A stretch of 64,000 nucleotides of DNA. Source: Collybiopsis luxurians FD-317 M1 (taxonomy: Eukaryota > Basidiomycota > Agaricomycetes > Agaricales > Omphalotaceae). Of this stretch, positions 45,506 to 55,900 are shown in pieces. The notes beneath the pieces are model-generated. The model worked only from the letters and a program-made list of their open reading frames with translations, ran no database searches and had not been told where the DNA came from. A program made the translations under genes and the position numbers. Positions within the stretch are counted from its first letter, which is position 1, and the number at the start of each line of letters is the position of its first letter. The stretch spans positions 706,173 to 770,172 of the forward strand of contig KN834773.1 of the NCBI GenBank assembly GCA_000827265.1, given 5' to 3'.

Positions 45506-46595
45506 ATGGCTCCCTCAATTAACAACGCAAAATGTGTTCTCGTCACTGGGGCAACTTCTGGCATTGGTCGCGCATTAGCTCTCGCCATTGCAGCTTTGCC
45601 CAGTCGACCCAAGGTTATAGGTGTTGGAAGGCGCAAGGATCGTTTGGCGGGCTTGAGAGAAGCAGGAATCGAAGCGGAAGAGTTCGATGTTAATGCTGAC
45701 AGAACCAGTACGAAGGCTTTCGTTGAACGGATGATTCAGAAATACCCAGAGGTCTAATCTCCTTCATGACTTCCAAGTTTCTTATCTTAGATTCAGGCAT
45801 AGATTGATACAATCCTGCTTGCGGCTGGAGTTCAACGTGAATTTAATTTTAAAAAGGAAATCGATCTCGACGGTCAGTTTGATGTACACATGGGACAATC
45901 GTCCATACTGAACAGTGTTTATTTGTGACAGCTATCGTGAACGAGATGAATGTCAATTACACGGCCATCGTAACAATGATTACCTTCTTCATGCCTCATT
46001 TTCTCGCGAAAGCAGTGAGTACCGGTGCTTGAACATTCTCTGGAGTTCTTATCGCTTTTAAGGCCACTGGGCAACCTTGCATCATTGCACCTGTTACTTC
46101 TGCCCTCGCCTACGTATCTGCTATTTGGGTTCCCAATTATTCTGCGTCCAAAGCTGCTCTTCATTCCATGTGCAACTCGCTCCGTGTTCAACTCGGAGAC
46201 ACCAACATTAGTGTCATCGAGATTAGTCCGCCCTTGGTTGAATCCGAACTTCATGATGGTAAGCTAGACAGAGACATCTAAAGCATCCGCACTGATGAAT
46301 GTAATTCCTCCAAAAAGCTGAAGGAACGACGGAAGCGCTTTCAAAGTTCTGGATGCCTCTCGATACGTATACGAAAGAGACTGTGGAAGGACTTCAGAGA
46401 GGCGAGAATGTCGTGTGTTGCGGTCAAGCGAAGATTGTGTATGAGAAGTTCGAGCAGCCCAAGGAACAGGTAATCAGTGACATGGCGAAGCGTTCGCCGA
46501 GCAGGTATACTGTCCTTCTAGACTTGAAGTTGAACTGCCGGGCTCATAGAAGATTTTTGACAGGAAGTAAGATGAACGCTTCGGTTAGATTGTAG
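45506..46595 (+). CDS. Short-chain dehydrogenase/reductase (classical SDR)
   Basis: NAD(P)-dependent oxidoreductase; substrate unknown. Five exons, 290 residues: 45506-45751, 45803-45872, 45932-46014, 46063-46258, 46318-46595. Cofactor site VLVTGATSGIGRALALA, Arg pair GVGRRKDRL suggesting NADP preference, AAGVQREF (in place of NNAG), the Asn-containing NVNYTAIVTMITFFMPH, and the catalytic YSASKAALHSM with upstream Ser in TSALAYVSAI. A C-terminal substrate loop (ISPPLVESELHD) follows. The last exon could instead be spliced at 46506-46563, giving an end at about 46570 (..SPSRK). Convergent with DUG3, whose stop lies 238 bases away. Confidence 0.85.
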
Positions 46596-46833
46596 CTAGT
46601 TCCCATCGATCGACAAATCGATCGACAATGACGATGCCAAAGTTTGCTGTGTCAAGCCGAATGAGTACTTCGGCGTCAAAGACTTTACCCGCGATTGTGT
46701 TCGAAAGACAGCATCAGCAACGCTTGAATTCCCTTTGCCCGGGAAATAAATATACAGGGATAACACAGCAGAGCATGCACAGCGAACAAGAAACGTAGGA
46801 CATACGAATAAATTTAAGTTCCGAACTAAGTTT

Positions 46834-48437
46834 TTACGACAACTCCTTCCCATCTAACGCATCTATGTTATTAGTACGGGGTACCAAAAGACCTTTCTCT
46901 CGAGCAAACTCTGTCGTTCGAGTTAAGGAAGCTGGGTCTGACGGCGGCACGTAAAACTTGTCCACAATAGGTATTTGCAGAAGATTCATCTTGGGTGTGA
47001 CCACGACCATGTTGTTCGTCTTAATTTCCATCCAATCGGCTGCAAGTAAGAGAGCATTAACCTTAGGTCGAAAGTGAAAGAACATAGAGTGTAACAACCT
47101 CTTTCGAAAGTAAGGGGTTCACTTGCAATCTTAAAATCTAGTCAACCAGCTTTTCGCAAAAGATTGAACGAGAAGGCTCACCATAATTATATTTTCTCGT
47201 TTATCGGCCTTGGCCATCTTGTAATGCCCTCCGCCGAATTCACTGAAAGTCGTTCCGGATGAAAACCACTGCGTTCATCAGGTCATCGATAATCGATATC
47301 ACTAAGTTACAAAGGAACAAAGAAGGCGTACCAAAGATGCTGCCTCGTCTGTCTTGGACGATATGTAGCGGGTAGCAATGACGGTTTCGCCATCAGTGAC
47401 GCAAAAGTTCATCAAACTTGGCTATAAACAATCGTTAAGAGGAAAACTCGCAAAGACAGGGGGAGAGGGGAAATTACCTCTGTTATCCCCGCTTCCTCCG
47501 CATATTGGTTTAAAGAGGCAATCGTTTGGAACATTGCATCTCGCAACATGGCAGTAGTGAATGATTTCGCACTTGGATCGGGTAGCTAAATTCAAAGTTT
47601 CATTTGGTTTCAATCGCCTGTTTAGCGAGGCGGACAAACCTTCGACATGAATAGTGCAAACGCCCATTCAGAGTCTGCAATAAATCTAAGATTAAAAGAG
47701 AAGATAATCGAGGTCTCCTTACCCGTATTCCCTTGTACTTTGTTAAAAGCAACGTCAGGTAGATCAGCCTGTAGCTTTCTCTTAACGAGTGGGAATTCTG
47801 CGACATTCCCGTTATGCATAAACTTTGGAGGGTGCATGAATATCTGTTACAGCTGTCACAATACATGAACCATACCATCAGTCGTCCATGAACAAATGGA
47901 TGACAGTTGTCCAGAGACAGAGAGCCTGCTGTGGTCGCCCGAACATGTCCACTAGAGCAAGTTAGCCGATAGGGCCTAGAAAACTAAACTGAACATACAA
48001 AACAAGCGGCGATTTAATTTTCTCAGCGAGTCGAGTAAGATTTATGTTGTTCCAGGCCTGAAGAGAAATAATTAAAGACTATAAATAATATAGCGCTACA
48101 AAAGACTACGTACGGGTGTAATGGATGTGAATATACAGGGTTGAAACGATTCTTCGTTGTAAACGGAGTCATACCAACCTAGGGAGATATTATCACCACA
48201 CGATTGGCCAAAGTGCTTGAGAATGCGTACCTACACCAAATCCATCGCCATTCATTGGTCGACGACGGTCAAGACGGAGGCGTGAATCAAATGCTTGGTT
48301 AATGATAGAATGAGCTGGCCGAGTGAGAAGCTGATGGAAGTCGAAATTATGATTCAGTGAAAACGTGAGAGAAAGAAAAAATGTACATGCGACAGCTCGA
48401 CTGGAGAAGTCCCCTTGTATACGACCAGCCGACACAT
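46834..48437 (-). CDS. DUG3: Class II glutamine amidotransferase DUG3
   Basis: Subunit of the Dug2-Dug3 glutathione-degrading activity of the cytosol, which cleaves the gamma-glutamyl bond. Twelve exons, 335 residues: 48437-48387, 48330-48231, 48178-48114, 48057-47999, 47951-47876, 47822-47723, 47674-47640, 47585-47478, 47421-47332, 47268-47182, 47129-47099, 47039-46834. The protein starts MCRLVVYKG, so Cys2 becomes the N-terminal nucleophile after Met removal, as in Ntn amidotransferases. Family landmarks: LLTRPAHSIINQAF, NGDGFGVGWY, HVRATTAGSLSLDNCHPF, FMHNGNVAEF, GNTDSEWAFALF, MNFCVTDGE, and SGTTFSEF. A Gly replaces the more usual Ala in VFGHVRA. Two TCACGTG sites lie in its promoter. Shares a 293-base divergent promoter with an F-box gene. 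Confidence 0.93.
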
Positions 48438-48522
48438 ATTGAGCTGAGGGTTTTCGGAGCAGAACGAGTAAGATGATGGTACGAGGACAAGCGCGATGAT
48501 GGCGCGACATTGGTAACGGAGA

Positions 48523-48548
48523 CACGTGAGAGATAATCTCCTCACGTG
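48523..48548. promoter_or_regulatory. Paired CACGTG sites in the DUG3 / F-box divergent promoter
   Basis: CACGTG occurs at 48523-48528 and 48543-48548; the second is embedded in the perfect palindrome CTCACGTGAG. A GATAA core lies between them (AGATAATCTC, 48531-48540). They are 86-111 bases upstream of the DUG3 ATG. TCACGTG is the Cbf1-type core that recruits Met4 in yeast sulfur control, and glutathione breakdown genes respond to sulfur starvation there; regulation here is inference. Confidence 0.5.
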
Positions 48549-48730
48549 AGCACTGCAGTCTTGTGGCTGGCCTGTGGCGCCTTCATCTTCCATGCTTCCT
48601 TCCTTCAGCCTTTCCCCACTCTAAATTTGGTATAGCAAGTTGGCTAAACATCTCAAGACTTTGACTCACAGTGTATCCGCAGTAAGAGAATTTTGGTGGC
48701 ACGTTCCATTTACGCTCTTGACGCGTCCAA

Positions 48731-50473
48731 ATGGACCAGATGACAGGAGCCAATGTCAACTCTGTGGCGGCAGAAATAGCCCAGCTCGACCTGCACGAGC
48801 GTCTTCGCTCATTCATGTCTCCTCCGGACGATCAAAAGGAATATTTCTTGGACCTTCTTGCACGAGGAGAAAAGGAGCTTGTTCAGCACGAGAATGAAAC
48901 TCTATCTATTCTATTGCAACGAGTTCGTTCGATTCTGTCGCCCATACGAAGGCTACCGAAAGAACTACTCCTGGAGTGCCTTCTTTATTGCCTTACATCC
49001 ATGATCCCTAGCTATTTCGACGTCTGTCAACGACCTTTCGCGTTCAAGCTCGCTCGTGTCTGTCATCATTTTAGGGATCTTATCTTCAGTTCCCGGAGTA
49101 TATGGTCCTCAATTTCTACAGGAGTTGAAAATATCGCGAGCTACTCCGATGAAGCCTTTCTGCAGACGACACTTCGGCTTAGTGGTGGCTATCCGCTTGA
49201 ACTAGATCTCTACGTTGACGTGAACGACGAAGTGAATCTATCTGAAACACGCATTTTCCAGCTCCTTGTCGAGCACGAATCGCCTTGGAGGTCCCTCCAC
49301 ATAACATGTGACCCATGGAATACAGCGAAAATCCTACAAATCTTTTGCTACGCTATGAGAGATATCGAAATTCTCAAAATTACCACCAACTGTGTCCCCG
49401 ATGATCCAATTTCCGATGTCGAAAGCATCCCTTTGCATCTGCCCAATCTCACCTCTGTCACCCTCGGTTCATTCCAGAACCTTCCACAACTTCCATTTTC
49501 CCAGATTCGAAAGCTATCGTTTGTCGACGAAGTCCCCCTTGTACAAATCGCGCGAGATCTCCCTTCCTTTGTGAATCTCGAGCATCTTGTCATTTCCAGT
49601 GCTCAGGTGATCCCTTCAGAACAATATGAGTATTGGGAATACGGAGAAACATCTCCCGCGGGAATGAAGGAGATTTCTTCACATCTCATTGCATCTGCCC
49701 GGACTCCGAATAGCGTAAAATCTTTGGATCTAATAGCTCAACTCGGTCATACCGCTAACATGGTCTCTTTCAAAACCTTGCTTCGAAATCTTATCGCACC
49801 AAACATAACGAGTCTGAAGATCAAAACTGCCCACACTGATTCTTCCCGTTATTGTTATGATCCATGGAACATTTCGGAGTTGATGGGGTTCCTCGAGCAT
49901 TCGCAGTGCGTCCTTACTACGTTTTCCATCGACGGAATCAAAACAACACCTGACGCCTTGAAATCCCTACTGAAACTCCTGCCTTCCGTGATCAATTTCA
50001 CGTTACGCGAAAACGAAAGTCGCACGTACAATCCTTACATACCTGGATATTCCGACGTATTCTATCCGGGTTACATGTCTGATTCAGATGATGATAACTA
50101 CGATTGGGTCGCGTCCGCGACGCCCTACCGCAGCGATTCGTCCGTCGATAACAGCGTTCTCGAACTAATGACTACTACGTCCGATCGTTCCCAACCTGTT
50201 CTTCCCCATCTTCGACTACTCATCTTGTCGACCCACGGAGATGCTTTCGAGGATGATTTGTTTGTGAAAATGGTAGCATCACGTAGACGCGGAGCTGACG
50301 TAGGAGAGTATGGCGTGCTTGAATCGGTGCAGCTCAAACTCACGCGGCGTGAATATACTCCGGATTTCCTTCCACCTATTTTGGAGATGAGAAAGGAAGG
50401 TTTACGGGTTTCGATTAATGATACGAAGGGATGCCAAACTGATAAGGAGTTAATGAAGCTGCTTGAAAGATAA
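48731..50473 (+). CDS. Intronless F-box protein, 580 residues
   Basis: Likely substrate receptor of an SCF ubiquitin ligase. A single open frame. The N-terminus holds a short helical region (EIAQLDLHERLRSF; ELVQHENETLSILLQRV), then an F-box-like SPIRRLPKELLLECLLYCL around residues 74-92, the typical FKLARVCHHFRDLIFSSRSI, and long LRR-like segments (LPNLTSVTLGSFQNLPQLP, LEHLVISS). It belongs to the large agaric F-box family, as does the 30-32 kb gene, but is not a close copy. The ATG at 48731 gives the full domain; another in-frame Met lies four codons on. Divergently arranged with DUG3. The target is unknown. Confidence 0.85.
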   Translation: MDQMTGANVNSVAAEIAQLDLHERLRSFMSPPDDQKEYFLDLLARGEKELVQHENETLSILLQRVRSILSPIRRLPKELLLECLLYCLTSMIPSYFDVCQRPFAFKLARVCHHFRDLIFSSRSIWSSISTGVENIASYSDEAFLQTTLRLSGGYPLELDLYVDVNDEVNLSETRIFQLLVEHESPWRSLHITCDPWNTAKILQIFCYAMRDIEILKITTNCVPDDPISDVESIPLHLPNLTSVTLGSFQNLPQLPFSQIRKLSFVDEVPLVQIARDLPSFVNLEHLVISSAQVIPSEQYEYWEYGETSPAGMKEISSHLIASARTPNSVKSLDLIAQLGHTANMVSFKTLLRNLIAPNITSLKIKTAHTDSSRYCYDPWNISELMGFLEHSQCVLTTFSIDGIKTTPDALKSLLKLLPSVINFTLRENESRTYNPYIPGYSDVFYPGYMSDSDDDNYDWVASATPYRSDSSVDNSVLELMTTTSDRSQPVLPHLRLLILSTHGDAFEDDLFVKMVASRRRGADVGEYGVLESVQLKLTRREYTPDFLPPILEMRKEGLRVSINDTKGCQTDKELMKLLER

Positions 50474-50790
50474 TAATTCCTAAGTACTCAAAATGTTGCA
50501 CGAAGTCGTTCAATAATCCACCGACCTGATTTTTCTTGTACGTTGACCTTTTGATCTGCATGGTTCATTTGTTTGGCTCGAAGAGATTTCTTGCATTAAG
50601 TAAATTCTGGTGTACGCGTCGAGATGGAATTTCTTTTCACCACAGCTGTTTCCTAGATGTTATTTGGTATATCATCAAGATATATTGAGGTATCGTAGCC
50701 CGGCTACATATACACGAAAACCCAAGAAGAGAAGTTGCACCAGAAACTCAAAGAAAGAAAGTATGCGCGCAGAAGTTTTCTGTCTTTGGC
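50474..50790. other. Convergent 3' intergenic region
   Basis: 317 bases between the ends of the plus-strand F-box gene and the minus-strand glycopeptide gene. Nothing recognisable beyond AT-rich sequence suited to transcript ends. Confidence 0.45.
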
Positions 50791-51682
50791 TCAGCAGAAC
50801 GTCACCGTTAGGCCAACCTTCAGAAGAAAGATCAGTCTTAATCTTTGAACAGCGATCACTTAGTAAACTACATACATTGTCTTCCTCACACTGAGTCTGT
50901 GCAAAGTAATCGGTATCTATTCGGAAGGCGTTGGCGCAGTCCGCAGTCATACCTAGTAATCTGACTTAAAAGATCGACCCATAAGAAGACAAGTGAATGA
51001 AACACTTACAAGCCTGACCTTGACCGTCACAGCCACTGAAGTAACTGCGAGATATGATTAGAATCAGAGAAGTGAATAGATATACTCCCAAACCCACCTG
51101 AAGCTGGCGCCGACATTCCAAGCATGCCTGAATCTGGTCACTCTCCAGGAGCAGAAAAAATCAACATCGAGACTCACGGCGAAATCAATGTCACATCGGT
51201 GCTAGATCCCGCTCCTGGACTCGTCGGGTTGACCAAAGTCATCTCTACTGTCGTGCAATACTCTCCATTTAGAAGACAAGAGCCTAGATGAAAGACAATA
51301 TAAGATAACCGCAAAATCGACCAGATTTGCAACTCGGTCCTCACCGTCATCGAGGTAGCTAGATAGTTTACAAGAGATAAACTAATCAATATCTATGGGA
51401 GTGTTAGAAAGAAAATTACTCACGCAATACCAGCTACGAAGCTCCCTGAAGAAGTGAACGATCCTCCGGTCGATAGAACCTGGCCGTCTTGCACCAATTT
51501 AGGCTTAAAGAATTGTCAATGCATGGTTGAACCGCAAATATTTATAAACCCACAGTTCCCTTTCCACAGTTGTTTACCAAATTGATAGTATGAGATTCGC
51601 TCCGCGCTTTAAGCGGGGCAGCCAATGTCATTCTAGTGAGGAAGAGGGTAGAAACGAGAATGGCATTCAAAAAGGCGAGCAT
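50791..51682 (-). CDS. Small secreted thaumatin-like glycopeptide
   Basis: Eight exons, 165 residues: 51682-51554, 51503-51424, 51358-51345, 51283-51178, 51127-51098, 51044-51010, 50952-50876, 50817-50791. Signal peptide (FLNAILVSTLFLTRMTLAAP) followed by SHTINLVNNCGKGTPKLV, DGQVLSTGGSFTSSGSFVAG, TVEMTLVNPTSPGAGSSTDV, HAWNVGASFSYFSGCDGQG, and the ending QCEEDNVGLTVTFC. The cysteine spacing and the NNCG / STDVTLI / TFC landmarks match the family of small secreted fungal glycopeptides with a thaumatin-like fold. Exon 3 is only 14 bases, yet the frame works only with it. Role unknown; family members are induced in fruiting bodies or during plant interaction. Confidence 0.85.
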
Positions 51683-52772
51683 AGTTGTGAAATCCGGATA
51701 CGTCTGCAGGGGAACTAGGGAATAAGTCGTCAACGACTGTGCAGGTGCTGGGGTAACAATACGACCGGCGTACAAAGGGATCCTTCGTTCTTACCTTCGT
51801 CTCTTTATACTGGAAATTGGCCCTCTGATTAATTGAAATTCGGCTAAATATGATGTTGATGATTCTTATCAAAATTCAGTCGAACAGAGTTAAGCGGTGC
51901 AGACTCTGATCCGTCAAGGCACTCTTGCGAGGCAAAGGCTTTTGAAAATCATTACCTTTTCTCAAGTTGGGAATTCGTACAAATGAACTCTAAAGTTTTA
52001 TGGATTCTTAATAGTCAAAACGCTGAACCGCAAAGCAAAGCACACTCAGCCATCGCCAAGCTACTTATTTAATGTGTCGTTGCAGGTTCATATCTCCTCA
52101 AATCAGCTCGGGTTTCATGAGGTTTCCTGTCAGCTACGGTACATTCACATCGGTTGTCCCATGTCGCCAGATGTCGATTTGTACTTCCGAGATTCCGAGA
52201 AACATGGAGTGCTTCCGGTACCGCCGACGAGATGCCTTATGATGCCTTCCTACGGCTCTTTCGAACACTAGTGTCGAACAAGTGTCGAACCCTTGTGGGA
52301 GTATTGCTCGTCATTTGACTCAGATCATTTTAAAGTTTTAGCCTATCGTGATTGTAGCACAAGATAACTCGAGCGACAATCCTTCTCACACCTGACTCAG
52401 TACGTTCTTCAGTCATACGAACCTAACGCACTACAATTCGCTTCGGTGACCACAGACCGAATTCATGGGAAGAGAAGGAATCCAGGTTAGGTATGTGAGT
52501 TTCAAAATGATGAAGTTCTGAACCCCAATAATTGAGGAACGAATACGTCATAAATTTTTCTGTGTGGACAGTGGTCTCTTTCTTCCTTCCTTCTCATCCC
52601 TTCCTCAAGCTGCTTTCACCTACACACGTTATCGCTTTGCAAGAGAATTGGAGCCGCGTAGGACTCGTCAAAGCCCTCATCCCAACCTGTCCCGCTCTAT
52701 ATTCTAGTTACTGCGGCCGCTCTTTGGCAATGCACTGAGCATTTGATCTCCGTCAGCAAATTTCATGTAGAC
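51683..52772. other. Intergenic 1.1 kb, no clear gene
   Basis: Contains the promoter of the glycopeptide gene. A GTAAG donor and CCTGCAG acceptor between about 51,797 and 51,705 (minus strand) could form a 5'-leader intron of that gene. No other feature recognised. Confidence 0.4.
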
Positions 52773-52979
52773 TTACGGTAACATTACAGTCGTTGAACTG
52801 CCATCTGGCTGAATATGCAAGATAACCGTACCCTGGGCAGCAGTGTCAATGTAGGCTTTCGTTCGTAACAGGATGGGCGTACTCACGTCTGCAGTCGTTG
52901 AAAAAGAACGTATGGTGCCCTCTATCCGACCGTGGGCATTGAAGAAGGAGACACGTACTCCAGGAGCGTAGCGATTCAT
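52773..52979 (-). CDS. Possible 50-residue small protein
   Basis: Two exons (52979-52887 and 52832-52773) joined across a 54-base GT-AG intron. The product begins NRYAPGVRVSFFNAHGRIEG and ends HIQPDGSSTTVMLP. The alternation of hydrophobic strands and turn residues (V-x-V, G-x-I-x-G-T-I, T-V-I-L) resembles a small SH3- or Tudor-like barrel, but I cannot name a family. The stop codon overlaps a GTAAGT donor, so a further short 3' exon is possible. Reads through without splicing too, because the intron is a multiple of three. Confidence 0.45.
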   Translation of the reverse strand: MNRYAPGVRVSFFNAHGRIEGTIRSFSTTADVSTPILLRTKAYIDTAAQGTVILHIQPDGSSTTVMLP

Positions 52980-55900
52980 TCTACAGAATTTTTGCTAGCT
53001 TCGATAGCTGGGATTTTAGAACAAACGAACATTTTGACAAAGATTTCATGCGACCTATAAGTACAGTTTCGAATGACCCGTCTATCTGGCGATGGGTGGT
53101 TCCACTCCCTATTCAGAAACACTCCAACCTATCTGCGAACATAGCTTGAATCTTCGCCTACACCGTCTACAATCATCTGACGTAGTAAGTCGACTCGGAC
53201 TTATTGTGCTGACTCCGAGTAGGATGTTCATTTACACTTACATGTACATGCTAGATCGAGAATGAGGGTTTGAATTCACACATCTATCTATCTTGATCAG
53301 TCATCCATATGCATCCGAAGCAACCATTGTATAATTATATGTAGAACACCTATGAATAATTTTGTCTCGGCTTCTCTACGCTTTATTGGATTGTCCGATA
53401 ACGTAAATCTTAATGAAATTGGCGCCAGCACAGCGCTTGTTAACGTTAAATTTACAAAGCCTATCAAGGCCTTAGCCGCGGCTGATATATCCAGCTTTGA
53501 CCTTTTACATAATCCGCCGGAGGTGAAAGCTTGTGAAGACTCTTGGGCGCATTTTTCGAAGTCCATTATTCGAAAAGTCGACTGGATAGAAGTTCTGGGC
53601 CCCTGTGCTGCCAGTGATCATGTTCGCTGAATGTCGGATTACAGACGGTTAAAGAACTTTCGCTTGCAACCCGGCAGCTAAAGTTAGCGTGAGCGAGGAT
53701 TAAGTCACCGGCGGCGCGTGAGCTTCCGCCGTGTTCTAACATGGACAGACGAGGGTTCAATCTTTAGCCCTCACACATATGTGGATGTCCCGGAGATCTC
53801 CTTGGCTCAAAATAACCCTGACTTTCATTGAACATAATGCATTGTCAGTGCAACAGTACAAACGAATTCGGTTAGGTCCAAGAACGCCACCGGGGCACAA
53901 TACAACAAATTGCAGCTATGGCATCGTATCTCTTTTGTTATGGCATCGTCAAGGCACATTCGGACTTGTGTCGGCCGCAAAGTGTCGATTCTCGGTAAAA
54001 TTCCTGCCAGGTTCGGCAACAAGTATGGGAACTCTTTCCTGGCCTTGTTCTCTGCCATTGAAACGGCTGTTAGAAAAGAAATCTGATCCTGACCCATACC
54101 AGCTGTGAGTACAATGACTTCGGGGATATGCGACAAGGATTGGATATGGACGATATTGTATTGGAAAGGATTTGTAAGTGGCGTCGAGGGTAACAGAGAA
54201 AAACAGAGCAAGGTTTGTTGGGATACGAAGAAAGAATGAAGAAAGAAGTGATGTGAAATCACGAGGGAAAAAGTATTGACATCAGCAACGTAGAAACTTC
54301 TGTTTTGTGGCGAACAAACAGAAACTAGAAGAAACCGAGGAAAACCGAGGAAGGACAACGCAGTGAGCTTCAGTATATGATAACCAATCAAATGGTCCAA
54401 TGATTCATAACCGTTTGTAGGCGTCTGCCGTCAAGATATCTCAAACATGCTGCGCGCTCATCTTCAAGAGCCAAATCAATAAAAATTTTGGATGTAAAAG
54501 GTCTGCAAAGCGTTCGTACACAAGACCCCCGACTAGCGTCTCAGATTAGAGCTACAGATAGATAAATAGATAGATTATGCACGGCTCCACGTAGGTGTAT
54601 AGCAATCGGGTCCCGATTTGGGGCGAAGATTCAGCAGATGTTATTGTCGTAAAAAGGCCTGAGCGTCCACATGTTGAAAGTAGTCAAAAAACTGAGGACC
54701 CCCCGATAACAACGTGTTTGTTTCACAGCCACAGCTCGGTTAGTATCCTTCACGAGGTTGAATTCCGTCTTTCCGTCCGCAACGTTGCACTCTCGATGTT
54801 GAAACTTCTGTTTGGAACAGGATCAGGGAAGTGATAGCGTGGGTTTTCCTTCCAGCCATCCTAGCGGTGGTGATACTGTACTTGTCGATCCGCCGCACCT
54901 TCAATGCGAGGCCCTGTTGCATCTACATAGGAAACGTCGACGAACCGAGGACCGTAGTTTCAAAATTGGGGAAGATCTGGTTGAATTACCCAAAGGATGG
55001 CACTATAAGGCATCTCAGCCTCTTTGTCAGTAGACAAGCTGATCAAAATTGCCTCCATAATACCTACAGTTCCGTAAGCCTGGATATATGCGTTTTGGAA
55101 CGGGAAGATCGCGGTTCTCTCCGGATGCTTGATAAGTTCCAAAACTGGGTGAGAACACAACAGTCGTCGAATGCTACAAGGGAATGCCCTGAAAGGCTGC
55201 CGATAGCAGTCCTGTGCATTCCTGGAGAGGATGCACCTTAGAGACAAGCCTGATTCTCCTGATCATAGTGCACCTTATCGACGTAGCGGAGGTATCTGTC
55301 GAGCGTTTCCTTTGCATAGTGTTCAGGTTATTTCTGTTACCGGCCTCAGTCTCGACCATCACGCAAAATTGCCTTGCGGAGGGTGGCAAATATTGCAAAA
55401 AATAGGCCAATCGTCCATTCATTGTGGGAGTTCGTGAACTCTGATGAGGCAGCGGTATGTCCGCTGTCGGTTCCACCCAACTGAGCGAGTGGGCAGACAG
55501 TACACGGATCCTCTGGCACTAGGCCTATGAGAGGCTAGCCAAAAGCCTGTCGGGTTTGGCCAAAAAAAAAGATGTTTCGCTGACTTTCTGGTCAGTCATA
55601 GTTCCCTTGACTTGACCTCGTGCCGACGCACCAGGGATCCAGAGGACTGACATAAACAGAGGAGAGACCGACATGCATCAAAGTCCGGTCTTGACCATAA
55701 GATCTCACTGAGAACAGGGACGTTCCTACGGAGAAGGTTCATGTAACTGTTGACTCAAGCTCTGATTGTGACTGTAAGCAGTATGGAGCGATGGAGGTTG
55801 ACGGTGCAAGAAATAACCCTCTTACTAATAAGTATTGATTCTCGCGCTACGCACAACTTTAAATTGAATATAGACTGCGGCATGACCCTAGGCTTGCAGC

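Noticed and set aside
53640..53790. Possible tRNA ending in GGGTTCAATC
   Set aside because: The T-loop-like word is present, but no acceptor, D or anticodon stems could be formed upstream.
53825..54400. 191-codon minus-strand frame
   Set aside because: No motif, no good start, no neighbouring exon that adds a recognisable domain.
54831..55241. 136-codon plus-strand frame with a hydrophobic start
   Set aside because: It begins at GTG, has no in-frame ATG upstream, and nothing after the hydrophobic stretch resembles a known protein. A spliced first exon was looked for and not found.
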